A stretch of DNA of 64,000 nucleotides from Dyella tabacisoli (GTDB taxonomy: Bacteria; Pseudomonadota; Gammaproteobacteria; Xanthomonadales; Rhodanobacteraceae): NCBI RefSeq assembly GCF_003350925.1, contig NZ_KZ857174.1, positions 582,077 to 646,076 of the forward strand, given 5' to 3'. The notes under the pieces are model-generated. The model ran no database searches. It saw only the letters and a list, made by a program, of their open reading frames with translations, and was not told where the DNA came from. Both the position numbers and the translations under genes were made by a program. Of the stretch, positions 25,641 to 34,500 are shown piece by piece. Numbering within the stretch: position 1 is the stretch's first letter; each line of letters starts with the position of its first letter.

Positions 25641-26381
25641 ATGACTCCTGCCCCTGACGACTACTCTTATCTAGCCACTCAGTGGGCAGCGATCCGCCAG
25701 CGCGTGGACGCGGCCTGCCGCGAGGCGGGGCGCGATCCGGCCGAGGTAAACATTCTGCCGGTCAGCAAAACCTTCGGGCCGGAAGTGATCCGCGCGGCAG
25801 TAGCGCTGGGGCTGCATCGTTTCGGCGAGAACAAGGTGCAGGAGATCCGCGACAAATCCGGCCCGCTGGCCGACTGCGCTATCGATTGGGTGATGATCGG
25901 CCATCTGCAGACCAATAAGGTCAAGGACGTAGCGCGGTTGGCCAGCGAGGTGCAGTCGCTGGACCGCCCTGAGTTGGCCGAGGCGCTGCATCGCCGACTA
26001 CAGACCGAAGGCCGTGTGATCGATGTGCTGGTACAGGTGAAAACCTCGCGCGAGGAGAGCAAGTACGGCCTGCCGCCCGAGGAGCTGCCCGCCTTTCTAG
26101 ACAGCTTGCGTGGCTACGACACGATGCGTGTGCGTGGCCTGATGACCCTGGCGATCCACTCCACCGAGCCGCAAGAGGTGCGCGCCTGTTTCCGGCTATT
26201 GCGCGAGCTGCGTACTCAGGCTGTGGCACAAGGCCATGATTTGACGCGCCTTTCGATGGGCATGAGTGGGGATTTTCCGCTGGCGATTGCCGAAGGAGCG
26301 ACTGAGGTGCGGATCGGTACGGCGATTTTTGGAAGCCGGCCTCACGCGGATAGCTATTACTGGCCTGAATTACCTAAATAG
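25641..26381 (+). CDS. yggS: YggS-family PLP homeostasis protein
   Basis: 246 residues, family length. The PLP lysine is K43 in ILPVSKTFGPEVI. Other landmarks are GLHRFGENKVQEIRDK, WVMIGHLQTNKVKDVAR, LVQVKTSREESKYGL, RGLMTLA, and LSMGMSGDFPLAIAEGATEVRIGTAIFG. YggS/PLPBP binds PLP without known catalysis and buffers vitamin B6 and amino-acid pools. It starts 20 bp after a terminator, so it probably has its own promoter or read-through. In many genomes it lies by proC/yggT, not here. Confidence 0.95.
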   Translation: MTPAPDDYSYLATQWAAIRQRVDAACREAGRDPAEVNILPVSKTFGPEVIRAAVALGLHRFGENKVQEIRDKSGPLADCAIDWVMIGHLQTNKVKDVARLASEVQSLDRPELAEALHRRLQTEGRVIDVLVQVKTSREESKYGLPPEELPAFLDSLRGYDTMRVRGLMTLAIHSTEPQEVRACFRLLRELRTQAVAQGHDLTRLSMGMSGDFPLAIAEGATEVRIGTAIFGSRPHADSYYWPELPK

Positions 26382-26597
26382 TTCATTAAACATTCATGGA
26401 TATGGCTGTTAAAAGGACATTTCTTTTCCTGTCATGGGGTTACCCGCAAGCATCAGGCGTGCCAAATTTCGAAACGCTGGGGTTTAGTTAACCTCAATCG
26501 AACATACCTCCCGGCTCGCTTTGATAAGTTCACTCCTTCATCACGGTCGTCGGCAATGCGGGCGACTCATCCTGTGAACCGCGATGGGGTTTCCTGC

Positions 26598-27317
26598 ATG
26601 CCAATGAAGCGTTTGACCGTACTCTCTGTGCTCGCCGTTGCAGCGCTCAGTTCCGGCTCCATTTTCGCCCAGACCAGTACGGTTACCCCCTCGTCGGCTG
26701 TCGGCACAATCACTCCCCCGCATTTGCTTACCCAGCTCCCGATCTTTGCGCCGGCGTCCATGCTGGCGCAGTCTGTGTTGCCGACGCCGTTGACCTTGCA
26801 GGCACCTATGCCGCAAAGCGAGTCGGCGTTGAGCATGGCTGGCGAGTTGACGCCGGCTGCCCACCTCGCCGATGACGAGCAAGAAGGCGCCATCAACAAT
26901 TCCGCCGATCTGCACAAGACGCTGATCGGCCTGGCCATGAAGCTGCGTGACATCCGTTACGTGCGCGGCGGCCGCGATCCTTCCACCGGTTTCGATTGCA
27001 GCGGCTTCGTTCGCTATGTGTTCGCCCATGCGATCGGACTTGAGTTGCCGACCAACTCCGCTTCGCAGTTCCTCGCCGGCCTCAAGGTCAACCGCGCCGA
27101 GATGCAGCCGGGCGACTTGGTGTTTTTCCGCACCGCCGGGCGTCGTGGTAAAGGCCGCATTTCGCATGTCGGCATCTATATCGACCACGGTCAGTTCATT
27201 CATTCGCCGTCGCGCGGCAAGGCCGTGCGCGTGGACAACCTGGATGAAAGCTATTGGGCCAAGCGTTTCGCCGGTGCCAAGCGTCCAGAAGGCATGGCCG
27301 TCGCACAGCGCGGCTGA
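26598..27317 (+). CDS. C40 (NlpC/P60) peptidoglycan endopeptidase
   Basis: 239 residues from ATG 26598 (MPMKRLTV...), with a signal peptide ending SGSIFAQ. A low-complexity segment (about 25-95) precedes the C-terminal NlpC/P60 domain with catalytic C134 in STGFDCSGFVRYVF, H190 in ISHVGIYID and a third polar residue in GQFIHSP. It cuts cell-wall peptides in the periplasm. The roughly 215-bp upstream region (26382-26597) is AT-richer than its surroundings; nothing specific was recognised there. Confidence 0.92.
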   Translation: MPMKRLTVLSVLAVAALSSGSIFAQTSTVTPSSAVGTITPPHLLTQLPIFAPASMLAQSVLPTPLTLQAPMPQSESALSMAGELTPAAHLADDEQEGAINNSADLHKTLIGLAMKLRDIRYVRGGRDPSTGFDCSGFVRYVFAHAIGLELPTNSASQFLAGLKVNRAEMQPGDLVFFRTAGRRGKGRISHVGIYIDHGQFIHSPSRGKAVRVDNLDESYWAKRFAGAKRPEGMAVAQRG

Positions 27318-27341
27318 GCGCACAGGTTTCCGCAGTTCAAG

Positions 27342-27365
27342 GCCGCCCTCCGGGCGGCTTTTTTT
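27342..27365 (+). terminator. Rho-independent terminator after the NlpC/P60 gene
   Basis: GCCGCCC (27342-27348) pairs with GGGCGGC (27352-27358) and is followed by seven T residues. Confidence 0.92.
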
Positions 27366-27416
27366 ATGCGGCGCAGAGAGTGCGATAGTGTGCGCTACCG
27401 GACATCAGAGGCTCTT

Positions 27417-27854
27417 ATGATCGAGATCGCACCGCTTAGTCCGCCGGATCAATCGGGTTGGGAGGTCTTGGCTCGCGGCTATAAGGATTTCTACCAGACG
27501 TTTGTGCCTGACTCGGGCTACCAGGACACCTGGCAGCGGCTGATGCAGAACCGGGAGCTGCACGGCTTCGGCGCCTATCTGGACGGCAAGCTGGTCGGCA
27601 TCGCGCACATCTTGTTTCACACCACGGTCTGGGTGGGTGAGTATTGCTATCTACAGGACCTGTTCGTCGATGAGCGTGCGCGTGGGCAAGGTGCTGCCCG
27701 TGCGTTGATCGACCATGTGGCTGCCATCGCCAGGAAGCGCGGCGCAGCGCGGCTCTATTGGACGACCAAGCAAGACAATAAAACGGCGCGTGCGCTCTAC
27801 GACAACCTGGCCAGTTTCAACGGATTTATCCGCTACGACTACCCGCTGGTTTAG
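27417..27854 (+). CDS. GNAT-family acetyltransferase
   Basis: 145 residues from ATG 27417 (the earlier ATG at 27366 lies in the terminator). It shows VGEYCYLQDLFVDERARGQGAARALIDHVAAIARKRGAARLYWTTKQDNKTARALYDNLA: beta4, the acetyl-CoA loop RARGQGAA and the Tyr of motif B, typical of diamine/amino-acid acetylating GNATs. Substrate unknown. Confidence 0.88.
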   Translation: MIEIAPLSPPDQSGWEVLARGYKDFYQTFVPDSGYQDTWQRLMQNRELHGFGAYLDGKLVGIAHILFHTTVWVGEYCYLQDLFVDERARGQGAARALIDHVAAIARKRGAARLYWTTKQDNKTARALYDNLASFNGFIRYDYPLV

Positions 27855-27919
27855 CTGTTCTGCGCGCAAACGGTTTCGGCGCGAGCCGCCGGGAGATCGT
27901 GAACAGGCTCCAAGAGCTT

Positions 27920-28555
27920 TTAGGCCCCCAGGCGCTGCAGCGCATCCGACTCGATGATGCGCAAGCCGGGTTCATCGTCTTGTGCGAGCCGCCATAACGC
28001 GCTGGCCAGCGTGCTTGCCTCGATACCGCTCCAGCGCTTGGGCAGGATGCGTGAGAGCGGGGCCAATCGATCGCCTAGCCGTGGCTTGGCGCGGCCGAGC
28101 AACAACGAGGGGCGCACGATGGTCAACTGCGGCCAGCCTTGCTCCTGCAGCGCTTGCTCCAATTCGCCTTTGACGCGGTTGTAGAAGACTCGCGACGTGG
28201 GGTCGGCGCCCAATGAGCTAATCAGCAAATAGTGTCGTGCCCCCAGCGTCAATGCCTGCCTGCCTAAGGCCAACGGCAGCTCGTAATCGATCATGCGAAA
28301 GGCTTCACGTGAACCCGCCTGACGAATGGTGGTACCAAGACAGCAGAAAACCGCATCGACCGTTCCACGCAGTTGCGGCACCAGACGACTCAGCACGCCC
28401 ACCGGGTTCTGCAGCCGCGGATGCGCCTGCAAGGCCCGTCGCGTCGGCGCAAGCACCTGCGGCGCGGCAGGATCGTCGAGCAGCCGCTGCAATAGATGGC
28501 CGCCGGTCAAACCCGTGGCACCGGCAAGCAGGACGTGGCGTGGCGTGGTGGTCAT
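27920..28555 (-). CDS. NAD(P)-binding Rossmann-fold (atypical SDR) protein
   Basis: 211 residues from ATG 28555. The dinucleotide motif is [19 protein letters not shown] (GATGxTG), followed by [15 protein letters not shown] and the segment [28 protein letters not shown] with Tyr-x3-Lys. This is the pattern of the small 'oxidoreductase/HTATIP2-like' atypical SDRs. The substrate is unknown. Between this gene's stop and the upstream GNAT (27855-27919) lies a segment resembling the right end of the element at 38.4 kb. Confidence 0.85.
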   Translation of the reverse strand: MTTTPRHVLLAGATGLTGGHLLQRLLDDPAAPQVLAPTRRALQAHPRLQNPVGVLSRLVPQLRGTVDAVFCCLGTTIRQAGSREAFRMIDYELPLALGRQALTLGARHYLLISSLGADPTSRVFYNRVKGELEQALQEQGWPQLTIVRPSLLLGRAKPRLGDRLAPLSRILPKRWSGIEASTLASALWRLAQDDEPGLRIIESDALQRLGA

Positions 28556-28665
28556 GCGATCAGTCACTCCGGCGATAGCCCCGGTGTGCCGGGGCCAGGA
28601 GAGCACGATAGCGCGTCAGGGGCGGCGAAGTTAGCGCAGAAACGTGTGCCCCGGCCTTTACCTTA

Positions 28666-29808
28666 TTAAAAGCTCCGTTCGCCGCGGACCCACACATTGC
28701 GCACCACCGGCATATCGCCCACCGCACGCATGCGCACCAGGTCGGCGCGATAACCCAGCCTGATCTGTCCGCGATCCTGAAAGCCCAGGGCTTGCGCCGG
28801 GTTGCCGGCGACAGTGGCGATGGCGCGCGGCATCGACCAGCCCGCCTGGGTGTGCAGCATCAAGGCGCCGTGTAGCAGGCTGGCTGGTACGTAGTCGGAC
28901 GACAGCATGTCGAGGCGGTCGGTGTGGGCCAGCTCCATCGCGGCGACGTTGCCGGAGTGCGAGCCGCCGCGGACGACATTGGGGGCGCCCATTACGGTGG
29001 TCAGGCCGAGTTTGCGGGCGGCTTCGGCGGCTTCGTGGGTGGTGGGGAATTCGGAAATGCTCACGCCGATACGGTGCGCGTGTTCAACCTGTTGCACATC
29101 GGTATCGTCGTGGCTGGCCAGCACGATGTCCTTGCCTTTGGCCATCGCCAACACCGCGCTTTCGTGGCGTGAGCTAAAGGTGGCTTGTTGATCCACGCGA
29201 CGGCTTACCATGTCGGTGAATTCGTCTTCGGTCCAGCTCGTGCGGTTTTTGCTGTAGTACTTGCGGTATTGCTGGATGTCGCGATATTGGCGCTGGCCGG
29301 GGGTGTGATCCATCAGCGACATCAGGCGCACGCTGCTGTGATCCATCAGTGGTTCGAGTGCTTCGAGCAGGCGTGGATAGGCCAGCTCACAGCGCAAGTG
29401 AATCCAGTGATCGGCACGCAACGCACCGCTGGCCTGGCCGGCGAGAATCGCATCGTAAGTGCCGCGCAGGGTTTCGATGCGCACGCTTTCCTCTTCGAGG
29501 TCGCCCACCGACAAAGCATCGAAGACGGTGGTGATGCCGGCGGCGACGACTTGCGCGTCATGGGTGAGCACGGCGGGCAGGGCGGGCCAGATCACGCCGG
29601 CGCGAGGCATCAGGTGTTTTTCGAGGTTGTCGGTATGCAGTTCGATCAGTCCGGGGACGACGTAGTCGCCTTCGCAGTCGATGGCGCCGGGGGCCTGGGT
29701 CGGGCCTTCGTCAATCAATCGGATAACGCCATTGCGGGCGATCAAGGTGCCGTGCAACACCGTGTTGTCGAGCACGATGCGGGCGTTGGTCAGAACGAGG
29801 TCGGTCAT
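28666..29808 (-). CDS. phnM: PhnM, ribosyl methylphosphonate triphosphate diphosphatase
   Basis: 380 residues, amidohydrolase fold. Metal motifs include VVPGLIELHTDNLEKHLMPR (HxDN), the carboxylate region near LMDHTPGQRQY, and later HDDTDVQQVEHA and VMGAPNVVRGGSHSGN, all specific to PhnM. It removes pyrophosphate from the ribose-phosphonate triphosphate made by PhnGHIL, giving the substrate of PhnJ. It lies 62 bp after phnL, the only real gap in the operon. Confidence 0.97.
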   Translation of the reverse strand: MTDLVLTNARIVLDNTVLHGTLIARNGVIRLIDEGPTQAPGAIDCEGDYVVPGLIELHTDNLEKHLMPRAGVIWPALPAVLTHDAQVVAAGITTVFDALSVGDLEEESVRIETLRGTYDAILAGQASGALRADHWIHLRCELAYPRLLEALEPLMDHSSVRLMSLMDHTPGQRQYRDIQQYRKYYSKNRTSWTEDEFTDMVSRRVDQQATFSSRHESAVLAMAKGKDIVLASHDDTDVQQVEHAHRIGVSISEFPTTHEAAEAARKLGLTTVMGAPNVVRGGSHSGNVAAMELAHTDRLDMLSSDYVPASLLHGALMLHTQAGWSMPRAIATVAGNPAQALGFQDRGQIRLGYRADLVRMRAVGDMPVVRNVWVRGERSF

Positions 29809-29870
29809 GGCTTCATTTTCTCTAAAGTCGGCGTCGCTAAGATTCGGTATCTCTAGTTATTCAGGCGGCT

Positions 29871-30578
29871 TCAAGCTGGCGCATCGGCAAGTGCTTGCAT
29901 AGAAAAAAGCCGAGTAGCCACGCGATCGCGCATATCTTCGTCGTGAAAGATGCCAAGCACAGCGGAGCCGGCGCTGCGCGCCTCTTCCAGCAATTGCGCC
30001 ACCACGGCGCGGTTATCGGCATCGAGCGAGGCAGTGGGCTCGTCCAGCAGCAGTATCGGGCGTCGCACGATCAAACCACGGGCAATGTTTACACGCTGCT
30101 GCTCGCCACCTGAGAAGGTGCCGGGCGGCAATCGCCACAGTCGCTCGGGGACGTTGAGTCGATGCAGCAGGGCGCCGGCCCGTTGCTGTGCTTCCACGGC
30201 CGAGGCGCCGCTTTCGATCAATGGCTCGGCCACGATATCCAGTGTCGGCACGCGTGGAATCACCCGCAGAAACTGGCTGACGTAACCCAGTGTGCGCCGG
30301 CGTACATCGAGTACTTGATGCGGCGTGGCCTGGGCCAGATCGAGCCAGTCGCTGTCATGGCGCACGCGCACCGCGCCGTGGCTGGTACGGTAGTTGGCAT
30401 AAATTACCCGCAGCAACGTACTTTTGCCGGCGCCGGAAGGGCCGGAAAGTACTACGCATTCGCCGGCGTGCACATCGAGATCGAGCGCGTCGAGTACGTT
30501 CAAGCGAGCGCCGTGCTGGTGATGCAGCTCGAAGAACTTGGCGAGGCCACGAAGTTGAAGCATGAGGGGGGCGGTCAT
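29871..30578 (-). CDS. phnL: PhnL, ABC-type ATP-binding subunit of C-P lyase
   Basis: 235 residues. Walker A GPSGAGKST, Q-loop GYVSQFLRVIPRV (PhnL-specific), signature FSGGEQQRVNIARGL, Walker B ILLLDEP and H-loop IFHDED. PhnL is needed with PhnGHI for the first ribosyl transfer to the phosphonate. It overlaps phnK by 4 bp. Confidence 0.96.
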   Translation of the reverse strand: MTAPLMLQLRGLAKFFELHHQHGARLNVLDALDLDVHAGECVVLSGPSGAGKSTLLRVIYANYRTSHGAVRVRHDSDWLDLAQATPHQVLDVRRRTLGYVSQFLRVIPRVPTLDIVAEPLIESGASAVEAQQRAGALLHRLNVPERLWRLPPGTFSGGEQQRVNIARGLIVRRPILLLDEPTASLDADNRAVVAQLLEEARSAGSAVLGIFHDEDMRDRVATRLFSMQALADAPA

Positions 30579-31345
30579 GTGGTCAGCACCGAGGAAACGA
30601 GTAGTTGGGTATAGGGGTGCTGCGGGTCGTCGAGGATCTGATCGGTCAGCCCGGTTTCGACGACGCGGCCGCCTTGCATCACCATCGTGCGCGCAGCGAG
30701 CAAACGCGCTACCGCCAGATCATGAGTGACCATGACCGCGGCCAGTCCAAGTTCGTTCACCAGCCGCCGCAACAAGTCGAGAATGCGCGCCTGCACCGAG
30801 ACATCCAGGCCGGCGGTGGGTTCGTCCATAAAGACCAGGCGCGGCTGTGTCACTAGCGTGCGGGCAATCTGCAAGCGTTGCTGCATACCGCCGGAGAACC
30901 CCGTAGGCGCGTCGTCGATACGCGAAGGGTCAATCTCCACCCGCTCCAGCCAGCCCTTGGCGATGTCACGCAGACGGCCATAGTCACGCATGCCCAGCGC
31001 CATCAGTCGCTCGGCCACGTTGGCGCCGGCGCTGACATTAAGGCGCAGGCCGTCGCGGGGATTTTGCGTGACGAAGCCCCATTCCTCACGGGCCAGGCGG
31101 CGGCGATCGGCTTCGCTCAAGGCGCCGATGTCCAGCCAGCGACCATCGCGCTGGCGATAGCGAACCGTGCCGGCAGTGGGCTCCAATTGCGCGGCCACGG
31201 TGTTGAGCAGGGTCGACTTGCCCGAGCCCGATTCGCCGACGATGCATAGCAGTTCGCCGGGACGCAGATCAAAGTCCACATCCTGACAGCCGATACGCTG
31301 CCCGTAATGGCGGCTCAAGTTGCGTACTTGCAGCAGAGCATTCAT
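30575..31345 (-). CDS. phnK: PhnK, ABC-type ATP-binding subunit of C-P lyase
   Basis: 256 residues. Walker A GESGSGKST, WGFVTQNPRDGLRLNVSAGANVAERLM (PhnK-specific), signature FSGGMQQRLQIARTL, Walker B LVFMDEP, and VTHDLAVARLLA. In the core complex PhnK docks on PhnJ of the PhnGHIJ assembly. Overlaps phnJ by 4 bp. Confidence 0.96.
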   Translation of the reverse strand: MNALLQVRNLSRHYGQRIGCQDVDFDLRPGELLCIVGESGSGKSTLLNTVAAQLEPTAGTVRYRQRDGRWLDIGALSEADRRRLAREEWGFVTQNPRDGLRLNVSAGANVAERLMALGMRDYGRLRDIAKGWLERVEIDPSRIDDAPTGFSGGMQQRLQIARTLVTQPRLVFMDEPTAGLDVSVQARILDLLRRLVNELGLAAVMVTHDLAVARLLAARTMVMQGGRVVETGLTDQILDDPQHPYTQLLVSSVLTT

Positions 31346-32181
31346 GACGGCATCTCCGCCTGACGTTGGCCGCAGTAATCGGTGTCGGAGCAGACGAACA
31401 TGCGCGTGCCCTGGTCATCGACGACGACTTCGTCCAGGTAACTTTTGCCGGAACCGCACAGGGCACAGGTTTCCTCCCATTGCTGGATCTCGAACGGGTG
31501 ATCGTCAAAGGCCAGGCTTTCCACCTTGGTATAGGGCGGAATCGCGTAAAGACGTTTCTCGCGTCCGGCACCAAACAGCATCAAGGCCGGCGAGTGGTCC
31601 AGCTTGGGGTTATCGAACTTCGGGATCGGTGAAGGCGAGGTGAGGAAGCGGCCATCCACCAGCACCGGGTAGTCGTAACTTGTTGCGATATGCCCGTATT
31701 GAGCGATGTCTTCGTACAGCTTCACGTGCATCAATCCATAGTCGGCCAGTGCATGCAGAGTGCGGGTTTCGGCCTCGCGCGGCTCCAGCGTGCGCAGCGG
31801 CTCGGGTTCCGGTACCTGAAACACCAGAATCTGATCTTCGCGCAGCGATGTTTCGGGAATGCGATGGCGGGTCTGAATAACGCTCGCTTCGCTGGTCCGC
31901 TCGGTCGTAGCCACGCCCGCCACGCGGGAAAAGAAGCGGCGGATATTGACCGCGTTGGTGGTGTCGTCGGCGCCCTGGTCGATCACTTTCAGTACATCAT
32001 CCGGCCCCAGCAGGGCAGCGGTGACCTGGATGCCGCCGGTACCCCAGCCATAAGGCAGCGGCATTTCGCGGCTGCCGAACGGTACCTGATAGCCGGGGAT
32101 CGCCACCGCCTTGAGCAGCGCGCGGCGCAGCATGCGCTTGGTGTTTTCGTCGAGAAAGGCGAAGTTGTAGCTCGGCGTCAT
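31342..32181 (-). CDS. phnJ: PhnJ, radical-SAM C-P lyase
   Basis: 279 residues. The cluster-binding cysteines lie in CALC and the later FVCSDTDYC, spaced C-x2-C-x21-C-x5-C as in known PhnJ. YNFAFLDENTKRMLRRALLKAVAIPGYQVPFGSREMPLPYGWGTGGIQ is the conserved N-terminus. It cleaves the C-P bond to release the alkane (methane from methylphosphonate) and 5-phosphoribosyl 1,2-cyclic phosphate. Overlaps phnI by 4 bp. Confidence 0.97.
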   Translation of the reverse strand: MTPSYNFAFLDENTKRMLRRALLKAVAIPGYQVPFGSREMPLPYGWGTGGIQVTAALLGPDDVLKVIDQGADDTTNAVNIRRFFSRVAGVATTERTSEASVIQTRHRIPETSLREDQILVFQVPEPEPLRTLEPREAETRTLHALADYGLMHVKLYEDIAQYGHIATSYDYPVLVDGRFLTSPSPIPKFDNPKLDHSPALMLFGAGREKRLYAIPPYTKVESLAFDDHPFEIQQWEETCALCGSGKSYLDEVVVDDQGTRMFVCSDTDYCGQRQAEMPS

Positions 32182-33332
32182 GACTGCGCCTCCACCGACA
32201 GGCGTTGATCGAATGCCTGCTCTGTAGCGACGGCATGCTCTTTAACCACGGGCTCGGCTATCGGGGTATTCGCCGTGCGCGCATGTTGTGCGCTCAAGGT
32301 GCGCAGCAGTGACAGCTCGGCTTGGAAATCCACGTAGTGCGGCAGCTTCAGATGCTGCACAAAGCCGGAGGCTTCGACGCTGTCCGAATGCGACAACACA
32401 AACTCCTGGTTTTGTGCCGGCGCATACGAGGTTTCACCCAGCTCGTCGCAGCGCAACGAACGATCGACCAGCGCCATCGACATGGCCTTGCGCTCGCTTT
32501 CGCCCATGCTCAGGCCATAGCCGCGCGTGAACTGCGGCGGCAAACCGTTACCGCCGTGAAACTGATTAATCATCTGGCACTCGGTAAGGGTGATCGAGCC
32601 GATTTCGATGGCAAAGCCCAGCTCTTCCGGGCACACCAGCACATCGACTTCGCCCATGCGGATTTCGCCGGCAAAGGGATGGCTCTCGGCGTAACCGCGT
32701 TGGGTGGAATAAGCCATGCCCAGTAGAAAACCTTCATCGCCGCGCGCCAGGTTCTGCATGCGGGTAGCCCGGTCGGCAGGGAACATCAGCGGTTCGCGGG
32801 TCAGGTCGATCGGCTCTGGATCACTGCCGGCATCGATGCGTTCAATCAACGCCTCGGCATCGAGCAAATCGAGTACGCGCGGCATCGATGCGGCGAGTGG
32901 CTCTTCCGCTTCAACGACAGTAGCCGGGATGGTCGGCCCGAATTCCAGCAAACGCTGGGTGTAGTCATAAGTGGGGCCGAGCACCTGTCCGCCAGGGACA
33001 TCCTTGAACGTACCTGAGACACGCCGACGCACGCGCATTGCCGTGGTATCGAGCGCTTCGGTGTAGCCAAAGCGGGGCAGGGTGGTGCGATAAGCGCGCA
33101 GCAAAAAGATCGCTTCCAACATGTCGCCGGCGGCCTGGCGTATCGCCAGTGCGGCCAGCTCTTCGTCGTACAGCGAGCCCTCTTGCATCACCCGCGCAAC
33201 GCCCAGGCGTAGCTGTTGACGGATCTGCGCCAGCTCCAGTTCCGGCACGGCGGTATCGCCGCGTCGCGCTTCGGCGAGTAATTCCAGCGAACGGGCGATC
33301 GCCTGCTCGCCGCCTTTCACGGCAACGTACAT
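32178..33332 (-). CDS. phnI: PhnI, C-P lyase core subunit
   Basis: 384 residues of usual length. YVAVKGGEQAIARSLELLAEARRGD is the conserved PhnI start, with RTLGY-like RVRRRVSGTFKDVPGGQVLGPTYDYTQRLLEFG and FAGEIRMGEVDVLVCPEELGFAIEIGSITLTECQMINQF later. PhnI is the nucleosidase subunit that, with GHL, replaces adenine of ATP by the phosphonate. It starts right after the phnH stop. Confidence 0.97.
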   Translation of the reverse strand: MYVAVKGGEQAIARSLELLAEARRGDTAVPELELAQIRQQLRLGVARVMQEGSLYDEELAALAIRQAAGDMLEAIFLLRAYRTTLPRFGYTEALDTTAMRVRRRVSGTFKDVPGGQVLGPTYDYTQRLLEFGPTIPATVVEAEEPLAASMPRVLDLLDAEALIERIDAGSDPEPIDLTREPLMFPADRATRMQNLARGDEGFLLGMAYSTQRGYAESHPFAGEIRMGEVDVLVCPEELGFAIEIGSITLTECQMINQFHGGNGLPPQFTRGYGLSMGESERKAMSMALVDRSLRCDELGETSYAPAQNQEFVLSHSDSVEASGFVQHLKLPHYVDFQAELSLLRTLSAQHARTANTPIAEPVVKEHAVATEQAFDQRLSVEAQS

Positions 33333-33908
33333 TCAACTCTCCAGCGTGCGGGTCGTACGCGGCAGTGCGGCCACGTGGTTGGCGCTAACGAAATACACAT
33401 CGATGCCCAGCGGCAGCAGCGCGGCCATGGCGGCGCGTTGTTGCCAGAAGCGCTGGGGCAGGCCATCAATCGAAAGCTGTGCGCTATCGCGAATGCCGGG
33501 GCCGGTAAAGCGTGCGCCGGCATCGGTACGAAACCCCGCCACTTGTACGATCAGGCTGGCCGAGCGATCGGGATAGCGCATGTCGCCGTGCGCAAAGGCT
33601 TCCAGCGGCGGCATGGATGCAGGTTCCGAAATCAACGCGAAATCCGCTTCGGCAGGCTTTTCGACCAGCCGAGTGCCGGTATGGAAACGCAAGTGTTGCG
33701 CCGCCTCCTCGTTCGGCTGCTGCAGCCATACCGCGGTGGTGGTGTCGCATAGCGTCAGCAGCACGGCCATGGCGGCCGGCGCGATCGGTGCGGGCGAAGG
33801 CGGCAGCAGCGGCAGCTCGCGTGGCTGCATCGGGCGGGCCATCGCTTGCAATAGCTCGCGGAAATTGCGCTGGCTGTCGAAAACGGGATCAGCAAAAGCG
33901 GCAAGCAT
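33333..33908 (-). CDS. phnH: PhnH, C-P lyase core subunit
   Basis: 191 residues. FADPVFDSQRNFRELLQAMARPMQPRELP is the typical PhnH opening, followed by VLLTLCDTTTAVWL and a C-terminal GIDVYFVSANHVAALPRTT. PhnH is a PLP-transferase-like fold subunit without catalytic lysine that completes the PhnGHIJ core. The start overlaps phnG's stop by one base (TAATG). Confidence 0.95.
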   Translation of the reverse strand: MLAAFADPVFDSQRNFRELLQAMARPMQPRELPLLPPSPAPIAPAAMAVLLTLCDTTTAVWLQQPNEEAAQHLRFHTGTRLVEKPAEADFALISEPASMPPLEAFAHGDMRYPDRSASLIVQVAGFRTDAGARFTGPGIRDSAQLSIDGLPQRFWQQRAAMAALLPLGIDVYFVSANHVAALPRTTRTLES

Positions 33909-34354
33909 TATTCACCCCTCACGACAGTAAAGAACTCCACCTTGCTGGCGGCGGCCTTGCGGCTGGCCGCTTCGCGCCGCGCCTGCAGGGCCAGCCGCAG
34001 CGGTTCCAGTACGCGCTCGCTAAGACGCGGGCGCTGCTCGTTGTCCTGCAATAGCGCATCGGCATAGGCGGCCAGTTCGGCGTGGCGGGTATGGCCGCCG
34101 CGCACCCAGGCGTGGCCGATACGAGTGCCGACCTGCACGCTGCAGCGGGTTACGGTGATTTCGCCGAGATTGAATTGCGGGCCAGTGCCACCGACACGGC
34201 CGCGCAACATATACAAGCCAGTCTGTGGCGGTCGCAGCCAGGTGATATCGGCGGGCAGAGCGAATGCTTCCATCGCTGCGGCCAGCTCGGCTGGCTCGGC
34301 CTGCGCCAGCAATGACATCCATTGCGCGCGTGCCAAGTGGGGGGAGGAGTCCAT
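33908..34354 (-). CDS. phnG: PhnG, C-P lyase core subunit
   Basis: 148 residues from ATG 34354 (MDSSPHLARAQWMSLLAQAEPAEL); an ATG seven codons earlier (34375) overlaps the operator region and is less likely. LRPPQTGLYMLRGRVGGTGPQFNLGEITVTRCSVQ and GHAWVRGGHTRHAELAAYADALLQ are conserved PhnG segments. It is the first gene of the phnGHIJKLM operon. Confidence 0.95.
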   Translation of the reverse strand: MDSSPHLARAQWMSLLAQAEPAELAAAMEAFALPADITWLRPPQTGLYMLRGRVGGTGPQFNLGEITVTRCSVQVGTRIGHAWVRGGHTRHAELAAYADALLQDNEQRPRLSERVLEPLRLALQARREAASRKAAASKVEFFTVVRGE

Positions 34355-34376
34355 GTGGGTTCCTTGGTTTGTCACA

Positions 34377-34394
34377 TTTGTCTAGTTATCTATA
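34377..34394. promoter_or_regulatory. Candidate PhnF operator
   Basis: Near-perfect palindrome TGTCTAGTTATCTATACA: half-sites TGTCTAG and CTATACA share the pattern TGTnTAG-N4-CTAnACA. It sits in the divergent promoter region between phnG and phnF. PhnF belongs to the HutC branch of GntR regulators, whose operators are of the TnTAGAnA type. A lone half-site, ATAGACAG, lies at about 34466. Confidence 0.7.
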
Positions 34395-34500
34395 CAGGCC
34401 GGGGCGTGGGGACCCCTTGCAAGACACATTTCAGCAGGCCAGCGTGCCGCTGCCGTGACGGTGAATAGACAGGCGGGTGAACTGGTATGAGGGCAGTGGC

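Noticed and set aside
26382..26597. Riboswitch upstream of the NlpC/P60 gene
   Set aside because: The segment is AT-richer than its surroundings, but no known aptamer core or paired structure could be found by eye.
34365..34385. Pho box upstream of phnG
   Set aside because: Two TTGTC-like blocks are 9 bp apart, not the 11-bp spacing of Pho boxes, and other positions do not match.
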